This document shows, piece after piece, positions 17,747 to 24,492 of a stretch of 32,719 nucleotides of DNA (positions within the stretch are counted from its first letter, which is position 1; every line of letters begins with the position of its first letter). Below the pieces are notes generated by a model that was given only the letters and a program-made list of their open reading frames with translations, searched no databases and had not been told where the DNA came from. Made by a program: the position numbers and the translations under genes. This DNA is from Bacteroidales bacterium (lineage in GTDB: Bacteria; Bacteroidota; Bacteroidia; Bacteroidales; F082), in assembly GCA_028704385.1 (NCBI GenBank), contig JAQVLA010000025.1, positions 1 through 32,719 of the forward strand, written 5' to 3'.

Positions 17747-17974
17747 ATGAAAGCATTGATAAAAATACTCCTTTTCGCACTCTTTGCACTAAACGCATCA
17801 ATTCTTTTCTCGCAAGGCGCGCCACCTCCGCCACCATCAGGGCATGGCGGTGATACCAACCAGCCCGCAGGTAATGGGGCTCCCATTGGTTCTGGTGTGG
17901 GCATACTGCTGGTGTTGGGAGCAGCGTATGGCGGCAAGAAGGTTTGGGATTACAGGAAAACACTGGAGGAATAA
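17747..17974 (+). CDS. Small PID-CTERM-like membrane-tail protein
   Basis: Protein of 75 aa built from three parts: a signal peptide (about 1-22, ending LFSQ), a Pro/Gly-rich linker (about 23-45, with PPPPPSGHGG), and a C-terminal tail of the form APIGSGVGILLVLGAAYGGKK followed by a short charged end. The tail (PI-x-G, hydrophobic helix, AAYGxKK) resembles the PID-CTERM sorting-type tails of Bacteroidota; here the third residue is Gly rather than Asp. A dedicated processing or sorting enzyme is suspected for such tails but is not in the window. It probably shares a transcript with the LamG protein just upstream. Confidence 0.75.
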   Translation: MKALIKILLFALFALNASILFSQGAPPPPPSGHGGDTNQPAGNGAPIGSGVGILLVLGAAYGGKKVWDYRKTLEE

Positions 17975-18006
17975 ATTGTAGTAATTGATAAGCGATTTGC
18001 CCGACC

Positions 18007-18128
18007 AAAGGCTTTTAGCTATTGGCTATTAGCCTTTGGCGTGTTGATACCAAGGCAAAATATTATTAGTACTATATAGCTGGTTTTTAACAATGACAAC
18101 TTTGACAACCACAATAACAATGAAAACT
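18007..18128. repeat. Dispersed intergenic repeat, copy 1, with hairpin
   Basis: Two conserved blocks are shared with 21384-21505. Block A (18007-18039) matches 28 of 33 bases, including an identical 14-mer TATTGGCTATTAGC. Block B (18088-18128, starting TAACAATGA) matches about 29 of 41 bases. The distance between block starts is 81 bases in both copies, while the middle is not conserved. In this copy CCAAAGGCT (18005-18013) and AGCCTTTGG (18031-18039) form a 9-bp stem with a small inner stem, so it may also terminate the convergent genes on either side. Confidence 0.55.
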
Positions 18129-18138
18129 TCATAGAGCA

Positions 18139-19314
18139 CTACCGAACAACCATAAATTTCCGCGTCACTGTTGTGTTTTCACCCGAAATACGACAAAAAT
18201 AAATGCCCTCACGTAAGGTCGAAAGATCAATCTGCTGACTTGGAATATTTAACCATTCAATAGTTTGAATCGTTTGCCCGGTGAGCGATATAATCTCCAC
18301 ATTCCGAATACCCATGATTCCGGTAACGGTTAGGTTTAACTTATCAAACACCGGATTAGGCGAAAGCACAACTTTTGCGATGTATGCCCCCTCATTAAGA
18401 CCTGTCAGACTGCAATTGGTCAATGGTTCCATATTACTTCCATCCTGATTCATGGTATAAATGTTCCATTTCTCACTTGTGGATGGCATGTAGGTCACAT
18501 ACAGCTTTCCGTTGTTTGGATGGAAACTGGCCTGATAAAAATATTCATTTGGCGAGGCATTGCTGAGATAGGTCCAGTTTGTACCATCAACATTGGCCAT
18601 TACCAGGTCGCCGCCATTGTTATATCCCAGGTTTTCGGTGGTAAAAAAAGTCATCTTTGAACCATCCACATTAAAGAAGATATTGGCATCAGCATAACCA
18701 AAATCGTTGGCTTCGGTAATATCTGTCCAACCCGAACCATCAGTATTGATCATTGCCAAATGGTCATCTGCATTGAAGCTGGCCTGAAAATAGATTTTCT
18801 GGCCTAAAGGATGATACCTTGGAGCAGCGTTCCAAAAAGCCCCACTCGATGCTGTCAGCTGATTTCGATTAGCACCATCCGTTTCCATCAGAAAAATTTC
18901 GGGATAAGGATCAGCATCCCAGGCCGAAAAAAGTATTTGCGCTCCATCGGGCGAAAAGGAGGGAGCTCCATCATAAATGGAATTGTTTGTCAAACGTGTG
19001 ATTTCACTGCCATCATTGTTCATGACATAAATCTCAGCGTTTGAGCCATAGGCTCCATATTGAAACAATACCTTACTTCCGTCGGGACTAACTGCCGGAA
19101 AAAATTCATCACCTGCTAAGTTTGTAAGATGTAGCAAATTATTTCCATCAATATCACTTCGATAAATATCCATTCCCTCGCCTAACCGGTCGGATGAAAA
19201 ATAGAGGTAATTGCCATCAGGTGATACCACAGCCCAATAATTATGACATGTTTGAGACTGCAAATTAAATGCAGCCAATGTCAGCAACACTGCCAATGTA
19301 AAAATTCGTTTCAT
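18139..19314 (-). CDS. Secreted TolB-like beta-propeller protein with T9SS sorting domain
   Basis: Protein of 391 aa with signal peptide MKRIFTLAVLLTLAAFNLQSQ. Residues about 25-310 are PD40/TolB-type propeller blades, with repeated SPDGxxxxF units (SPDGNYLYFSSDR, SPDGSKVLF, SPDGAQILFSA) alternating with DIYRSDIDGNN, EIYVMNNDGSE and EIFLMETDGAN. The C-terminal about 75 residues (VVLSPNPVFDKLNL, ISLTGQTI, REGIYFCRI, RKFMVVR) are a T9SS type A sorting domain. Unlike TolB itself it is not part of a tol-pal cluster; a role as a secreted or surface binding protein is likely, with no enzyme motif seen. It is divergent from the antiporter gene. Confidence 0.9.
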   Translation of the reverse strand: MKRIFTLAVLLTLAAFNLQSQTCHNYWAVVSPDGNYLYFSSDRLGEGMDIYRSDIDGNNLLHLTNLAGDEFFPAVSPDGSKVLFQYGAYGSNAEIYVMNNDGSEITRLTNNSIYDGAPSFSPDGAQILFSAWDADPYPEIFLMETDGANRNQLTASSGAFWNAAPRYHPLGQKIYFQASFNADDHLAMINTDGSGWTDITEANDFGYADANIFFNVDGSKMTFFTTENLGYNNGGDLVMANVDGTNWTYLSNASPNEYFYQASFHPNNGKLYVTYMPSTSEKWNIYTMNQDGSNMEPLTNCSLTGLNEGAYIAKVVLSPNPVFDKLNLTVTGIMGIRNVEIISLTGQTIQTIEWLNIPSQQIDLSTLREGIYFCRISGENTTVTRKFMVVR

Positions 19315-19627
19315 GATGTTTTAATTTGGTTTTAACTGCTTATGACTCATAAAAGTACTGCCTTTTCAAAGTAATGTCAATATAAATTCACAAAATCAAT
19401 TTTCACAGATTTTTTGGTTTAAAAAGGCTATACAGATCGAACTTATCATTGCATTTTTTTAAATTTGATTGGTTATAAGCAATCTGAAAACCATTTCCTA
19501 AACCAAGGAAATACACAATTTTGATTACTTTACTTTTTTACCTTCATATATCAGAAAAGCCAACTGGTCAGATAAATGTATCTGAAAAAGAATCTTAAAT
19601 TTGTCCGTTTTTACGTAAAACCTCACT
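19315..19627. other. Divergent intergenic region with a hairpin
   Basis: 313 AT-rich bases between the TolB-like gene and the antiporter. It holds the antiporter promoter candidate (19596-19603) and a perfect 7-bp inverted repeat ATTTCCT/AGGAAAT (19493-19499 and 19506-19512, 6-base loop) about 84 bases upstream of that promoter, which could be an operator. No gene was recognised. Confidence 0.4.
19596..19603 (+). promoter_or_regulatory. Candidate -7 promoter element for the antiporter
   Basis: TAAATTTG matches TAnnTTTG and ends 24 bases before the ATG at 19628. No clear -33 element was found. Confidence 0.45.
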
Positions 19628-21097
19628 ATGTATCTTACTATAGAGAACATCCTGCTTATTGGCTCCATACTGTTATTTGCAAGCATATTAGCCGGAAAAA
19701 CTTCTTATAAATTCGGTGTTCCAACACTGATCCTTTTCCTGGCCATTGGAATGCTGGCCGGCTCGGATGGGATTGGCGGCATTAATTTCGACAATCCCAA
19801 AATTTCACAATTTATTGGCATAGTGTCGCTCAATTTCATCTTGTTTTCGGGTGGTCTGGATACCAATTGGTCTTCCGTGAAGCCAATCTTAAAAGAAGGT
19901 ATTGCCTTATCCACTATCGGTGTATTGCTCACTGCAATTTCGCTGGGGACTTTTGTGTGGTTGGTAACAGATTTTACCATATACGAAAGCATGTTGCTTG
20001 GCTCCATAGTATCTTCAACCGATGCAGCGGCTGTGTTTTCCATTCTCAGATCAAAAAGCCTGGCCCTGAAAACAAATCTCCGTGGAACCCTGGAGCTGGA
20101 AAGTGGAAGTAACGATCCGATGGCTTATGTGCTTACAATTGCATTTTTGACGCTCGTAATACATCAGGATCAAAGTCTAGCATCAGTGATACCTTTGTTT
20201 CTGTTGCAGATGAGTATTGGCGGTGTGGCAGGTGTCGTTTTCGGAAAGCTTAGTAAATGGATTATTAACAACATCAAACTTGATTTTGAAGGGCTTTATC
20301 CTGTATTGGTTATCGCTTTGATGTTCATCACTTTTTCGGCAACAGACTTTGCAAGAGGCAACGGATTTCTGGCCATATACATCTGTGCAGTTTATCTGGG
20401 TAATCAGGATCTGATCCACAAAAAAACCATTCATAAAATGTATGATGGATTGGCCTGGCTCATGCAAATCGTGTTGTTCCTCACACTGGGATTATTGGTT
20501 AATCCATCCGAAGTATTCCCCTATATGGGAATTGGGTTGCTTATATCACTGTTTTTAATAATTATAGCCCGTCCGGTAGGTGTTTTTCTAAGTCTGGTGT
20601 TTTTTAAAATGAAAATGAGACGAAGGTTATACATTTCCTGGGTGGGACTGCGAGGTGCTGTACCAATCGTATTTGCCACCTATCCGTTATTGGCCGGAAT
20701 TGATAAAGCATCTATGATTTTTAACATTGTGTTTTTTATCTCTGTCACTTCGGTGCTAATACAAGGAACAACACTTTCCATTGTGGCTAAATGGCTGCAT
20801 GTTGCTTTGCCTGAAAGGGTTAAAAAGATTACTGAGATCGATCAATTTCTTGCTGACCTGCCCAAAACTTCCATGCAGGAATTTATTATAAAACCGGATT
20901 CTCTGGCCGTTGATAAGCGAATAGTTGATTTACAATTCCCAAAATCAGCTTTCATTATTATGATTAAACGCGAAGAGGAATACATCAGGCCGGGTGGATC
21001 AACGGAAATAAAAGCCAATGACACCTTAATGGTGCTTGCCGATAACGAAGAAGATTATAACAAGGTGAACAGATGTCTTGACAATTCTGTCAATTAG
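19628..21097 (+). CDS. nhaP2: K+/H+ antiporter, NhaP2/CvrA type
   Basis: Inner-membrane CPA1-family cation/proton antiporter of 489 aa. Twelve or so membrane helices occupy about residues 5-390, with the family motifs SSTDAAAVFSIL (about 130-142), LESGSNDPMA (ion-binding Asn-Asp) and WVGLRGAVPIVFATYP. The cytoplasmic tail (about 400-489) is an RCK_C/TrkA_C-like ligand-binding domain (EFIIKPDSLAVDKRI, RPGGSTEIKANDTLMVLADN), which is what separates NhaP2/CvrA from plain Na+/H+ exchangers. It is shorter than E. coli CvrA (about 578 aa), lacking extra C-terminal sequence. K+ is the likely ion by family, not proven by the sequence. The gene is monocistronic. Confidence 0.88.
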   Translation: MYLTIENILLIGSILLFASILAGKTSYKFGVPTLILFLAIGMLAGSDGIGGINFDNPKISQFIGIVSLNFILFSGGLDTNWSSVKPILKEGIALSTIGVLLTAISLGTFVWLVTDFTIYESMLLGSIVSSTDAAAVFSILRSKSLALKTNLRGTLELESGSNDPMAYVLTIAFLTLVIHQDQSLASVIPLFLLQMSIGGVAGVVFGKLSKWIINNIKLDFEGLYPVLVIALMFITFSATDFARGNGFLAIYICAVYLGNQDLIHKKTIHKMYDGLAWLMQIVLFLTLGLLVNPSEVFPYMGIGLLISLFLIIIARPVGVFLSLVFFKMKMRRRLYISWVGLRGAVPIVFATYPLLAGIDKASMIFNIVFFISVTSVLIQGTTLSIVAKWLHVALPERVKKITEIDQFLADLPKTSMQEFIIKPDSLAVDKRIVDLQFPKSAFIIMIKREEEYIRPGGSTEIKANDTLMVLADNEEDYNKVNRCLDNSVN

Positions 21098-21509
21098 TTC
21101 AACCTCACAATAATCTGCACTTAAATGAAGACAATTTACACTTTTGGTAGATTTTTCAGAAAATTCAGGCAGGCTGAATCAATTCGCAGGTGAATGGCGA
21201 AATCAAACACAAGCCAAAAATTGTCAGGTTTATTACATACTCTCATTTATAATTTGGTTTTTGCAGGGCAGTAAAGAAAGGCAAATTCAAAACATTGTTT
21301 TTAGGAAGTACAATGCTGAATTTAATCGAAACCTCAAACACCCTTATTGTTGCATTGCCCCGAAGGGAGAAAACAACTGCTTAAAAGGCTGTTGGTTATT
21401 GGCTATTAGCTTTTAGTTCGTTAAGTCTTAATTAACAGGGTTTTAGCTTTGTTTTGCCAAAATGTAACAATGAATACTATTACAATAACGAGAACAACGA
21501 CAAGTCCGC
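21098..21509. other. Intergenic region after the antiporter
   Basis: 412 bases between the antiporter and the 3' end of the ABC/partner-switching operon. It contains repeat copy 2 (21384-21505). A 90-codon plus-strand frame (21144-21416) crosses the repeat and lacks protein-like composition. No other feature was recognised. Confidence 0.5.
21384..21505. repeat. Dispersed intergenic repeat, copy 2
   Basis: Block A at 21384-21416 and block B from 21465 correspond to the copy at 18007-18128, in the same orientation and at the same 81-base offset. Here the outer stem is degraded (AAAGGCTG against GCTTTTAG). Like copy 1 it ends within about 10 bases of the 3' end of a minus-strand gene. Confidence 0.5.
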
Positions 21510-22322
21510 TTAAATATACTGTTCCTTCATCAGCCTTGCAACGCTTTCGTCAAAAAGTTCTCTTTTTTGGATGATGTTAAAGGTTTCCAATAAATCGGGC
21601 ACGCGCACGCGATGCTTCATCTCATCACGCAAATCTTCCACAATTTGTCCGCGATGCATCATCACAATACGATCGGGCAGATCTACCGCCTGTTGCATGG
21701 AATGAGTCACCATCAATGCGGTGAGCTTTTCCTGTTCGATGATGATTTTTGTGAGCTCGGCAACCTTGGCGGCACTTTTGGGATCCAGCGCAGCTGTATG
21801 CTCATCCAGCAGTAAAAGCTTTGGTTTGAGCCAGGTAGCCATCAGCAGTGTTAAGGCTTGCCGCTGCCCGCCCGAAAGCGTTCCTATTGGATTATCAAGG
21901 CGGTCTTCAAGACCCATCTTAAGCATTTGAACTTTCTCGGCAATGGCAGCCTTGATGTTTTTATGAACGGCAATTTTCAGTGGGCGCGATTGTCCCCGTC
22001 GCATCGCCATCACAATGTTTTCGGCAATTGTCATATCGGCAGCCGAGCCGGCAAAAGGATTCTGAAAAACCCTTCCTATCATTCTTGCTCTTTTGTATTC
22101 GGGCCATCGACTGATTTCAGTGCCATCGATTTTAATAGAGCCCTCATCGGGAATAAACGTGCCTGCAATGGCGTTCAGCAGGGTGCTCTTGCCCGAACCG
22201 TTTGTGCCAATGATGGCCGTAAAACTGCCTTCTTTAATTTGAAGGCTTACCTTACGCAAAGCTTTCACCTCGTTGATAGTTCCCGGGAAAAATGTTTTAC
22301 TGATATTATTGATTGTTAGCAT
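21510..22322 (-). CDS. ABC transporter ATP-binding protein (TrpZ-like)
   Basis: Cytoplasmic ATPase of 270 aa with all ABC motifs: Walker A GTNGSGKST (39-47), a Q-loop in GRVFQNPFAG, signature LSGGQRQALTLLMA, Walker B with catalytic Glu in LLLLDEHTAALDP, and the switch His in LMVTHSMQQAV. The DEHTAALD form and the length match the ATPases of ABC_sub_bind/TrpXYZ-type importers. It overlaps the permease gene by 17 bases and is the last gene of the seven-gene operon. It should power uptake through the adjacent permease; the ligand is not known. Confidence 0.92.
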   Translation of the reverse strand: MLTINNISKTFFPGTINEVKALRKVSLQIKEGSFTAIIGTNGSGKSTLLNAIAGTFIPDEGSIKIDGTEISRWPEYKRARMIGRVFQNPFAGSAADMTIAENIVMAMRRGQSRPLKIAVHKNIKAAIAEKVQMLKMGLEDRLDNPIGTLSGGQRQALTLLMATWLKPKLLLLDEHTAALDPKSAAKVAELTKIIIEQEKLTALMVTHSMQQAVDLPDRIVMMHRGQIVEDLRDEMKHRVRVPDLLETFNIIQKRELFDESVARLMKEQYI

Positions 22323-23256
22323 GGCTTCTCACTTTTTGTAAACGTTTCCCTAGGTTTTTAAACATCGCCGGTGCCACAAGCGCCAGAAATACAAATACTG
22401 CCGTTACAAGCTTCAGGTCGTTTGGATTTAAGCCCCAACGCAAGGCTATGGCAATAAGCAACCTGAAAAGTATAGTGCCCAAAATGGCCCCTGTTATCGT
22501 CATTCCGATGCTCGATTTGCCAACCAGCGCCTCGCCAATGATAATGCTGGCCAAACCCCAGACCATCATGCCTATGCCCATCTGAACATCTGCAAAGCCT
22601 TGATATTGCGCTAATATCGCCCCTGAAAGCGCAACAAGTCCGTTTGAAAGTGCCAAACTAAAAACCACCATCGTATTGTTGTTTACACCCTGTGCCCTCA
22701 CCATCTGCGGATTGTTTCCGGTGGCACGCAATACCGTTCCAAAATGAGTTTTCAGGAAATAATTCAATACAATAGCCAGCAATAAGCTCAACACCAAACT
22801 GCTAAACAATGCCCCCATATCGGCAACAGGCACCTCCCATCCAAACACATTCATTTTGTCGGCTCCGCCTGAAATAGTGGTAAGCAGTTGCTCCGTCTGA
22901 CTTGAAACCGAACCGGTATCGAGCAGCGGAATATTGCTGCGCCCCATGATACGCAGGTTGATTGAGTACAAAGCTGTCATCATCAGGATTCCGGCCAGTA
23001 TCTCCTGAATCTTAAATTTGGTATGCAACACCCCTGTAATCGCACCGGCAAGCAGACCGGCAAAAAATGCCATCAAGGTTGCCAACCAGGGGTTCCAGCC
23101 CGTAGCGATGAGCACTGCCGTGAGCGATGCCCCCAGTGTGATGGAGCCATCAACAGTGATATCGGTAAATTTGATCATCTTAAAGCTGATCAGCATCCCC
23201 AGCGACAAAAGCGAGAGGATGAGTCCTATCGTAAAAGCACCAATGACCAGATTCAT
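22306..23256 (-). CDS. ABC transporter permease (TrpY-like)
   Basis: Inner-membrane permease of 316 aa with about eight to nine hydrophobic helices, of the BPD_transp_2 (branched-chain amino acid/ribose-type) family. Recognisable stretches are MIKFTDITVDGSITLGASL near the N-terminus, HTKFKIQEILAGILMMTALYSIN, and IIIGEALVGKSSIGMTITGA, which are typical of permeases paired with ABC_sub_bind proteins. Its start overlaps the stop of the STAS-fusion gene by four bases (ATGA), and its end overlaps the ATPase gene by 17 bases, so the three are translationally coupled. Confidence 0.9.
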   Translation of the reverse strand: MNLVIGAFTIGLILSLLSLGMLISFKMIKFTDITVDGSITLGASLTAVLIATGWNPWLATLMAFFAGLLAGAITGVLHTKFKIQEILAGILMMTALYSINLRIMGRSNIPLLDTGSVSSQTEQLLTTISGGADKMNVFGWEVPVADMGALFSSLVLSLLLAIVLNYFLKTHFGTVLRATGNNPQMVRAQGVNNNTMVVFSLALSNGLVALSGAILAQYQGFADVQMGIGMMVWGLASIIIGEALVGKSSIGMTITGAILGTILFRLLIAIALRWGLNPNDLKLVTAVFVFLALVAPAMFKNLGKRLQKVRSHANNQ

Positions 23257-24473
23257 GATATTGCCTCCCGGAAATTAATGGGTGAAAACCAACAAGCCCC
23301 GCGTACAAAGCCTGATTCGCCAAGACCGCCTGCTTCACGGTCATCATCAATCAGATGCAAAAGTGCCAGTGGTGGGGGGCCATTTAAAAACTTCATGATA
23401 CTTTGCTTCAATTCAATAACTCCATTTTGAAGTGGCTGATATGGAAATACGGCACCATGAATATGCCCTTTAAGCCCTTTGGAAGAGGGCAGCGGATGCA
23501 AAAGAGAAGTGACAGGATTTTCAGCTGCCCTGCTCACTACACCAAAGGCAAGCACCTGCCTGGCAGCAAAAGCCCTTTCGCCGCTAAAAGTAAGCCATTC
23601 TCTGATCTGTGGAAACTCAGGCCAGTCGTTTTCTTTTAGATTGCCCGGGCTGTTGATCAGCTGTGCTCCCACGAGGCCGTCTGTTTCGGCAAGAATCAAA
23701 ATGGCTGCCGTTGTAGCACCACTGAGCACTAAAGCCTCCTCTGCCAGCTCCGAAAGGCCAATCTTTGTTGCACCTTCGGGAGGATTGAAACGTATCAATC
23801 CGCGCATGCCGCCTGCAAAAGCAAGAGTCTGTAAAATATTCAGTTCCGGCACAAAATCCCCTTCAGAAAGCAGGAAATCAGGTTTTGATTTTAGCTCTGG
23901 CGGCTGAAAGATTACCTGGCCACCAACAACTAAAAACTCCCCTGCCGCACCAAAAGCGTCAGCGTTGTGGTCATCCGGCCGTCCAATACCCAAAGCAAAA
24001 GATTCCGCGCCAAAACTAAGTCTGCCAATGGATTTCTTATCAGGCTTTTCCGGAAACTTCCAATGAGTTACAGCGCTCAACTCAAGCACAGCCTTTTGAT
24101 TTATTTCATAATAAGCCAGGTGAGGCTTTTGTGGCCTTTCTGATACAGCTCCTCCGTCTTCAGATTCGGGTAAAATATCCAGCAACCAGCTTTTAAAACC
24201 CGTCATTTCTAACGTCTTGGCTACAAATTCGGTTGCCTGGAAAATCCCAAAGCTTCCTTTCACTTTTTGTAATTCTTTCGCTATGCGTAACAGCGAACGA
24301 ATACCAGCCGAACTCAGGAACTCCATTTCTGCCGCATCCACAATCAAATAGTGCTTGCCCTGGCGTATCAGATCAAAAAAGTAGTCGTTGAAATATTCAG
24401 ACCAATTCGCATCAAGCCTTCCTTTCGACTTGATGATTAAATATTTTCCTGAAATCTTTTCGGTTAATTGCAT
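23253..24473 (-). CDS. STAS-domain antagonist fused to a large unrecognised domain
   Basis: Cytoplasmic protein of 406 aa. Residues about 1-110 are a STAS (anti-sigma-factor antagonist) domain: LIVDAAEMEFLSSAGIRSLLRI holds S54/S55, the position phosphorylated in SpoIIAA/RsbV. Residues about 130-406 are not a family I can name. They contain conserved-looking motifs such as SFALGIGRPDD, FGAAGEFLVVGG, ILAETDGLVGAQL, SGERAFAARQVLAFG, KGHIHGAVFPYQPLQ and SGFVRGACWFSPI, and no signal or membrane helix. It lies between the triple binding protein and the permease, overlapping the permease start, and is on the same transcript as a SpoIIE phosphatase and a kinase. I infer that phosphorylation of the STAS part controls the C-terminal part or the transporter. 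Confidence 0.75.
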   Translation of the reverse strand: MQLTEKISGKYLIIKSKGRLDANWSEYFNDYFFDLIRQGKHYLIVDAAEMEFLSSAGIRSLLRIAKELQKVKGSFGIFQATEFVAKTLEMTGFKSWLLDILPESEDGGAVSERPQKPHLAYYEINQKAVLELSAVTHWKFPEKPDKKSIGRLSFGAESFALGIGRPDDHNADAFGAAGEFLVVGGQVIFQPPELKSKPDFLLSEGDFVPELNILQTLAFAGGMRGLIRFNPPEGATKIGLSELAEEALVLSGATTAAILILAETDGLVGAQLINSPGNLKENDWPEFPQIREWLTFSGERAFAARQVLAFGVVSRAAENPVTSLLHPLPSSKGLKGHIHGAVFPYQPLQNGVIELKQSIMKFLNGPPPLALLHLIDDDREAGGLGESGFVRGACWFSPINFREAIS

Positions 24474-24492
24474 CTGTCTTAGTTTTTGATTG

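Noticed and set aside
21144-21416. 90-codon plus-strand frame in the gap after the antiporter
   Set aside because: It runs into the dispersed repeat, shows no recognisable motif and has no promoter or start context.
23253-24083. Idea that the C-terminal part of the STAS-fusion protein is a PP2C-like pseudo-phosphatase
   Set aside because: The short ALGIG...GAAGE stretch only loosely resembles PP2C motifs, and the metal-binding Asp pattern is missing.
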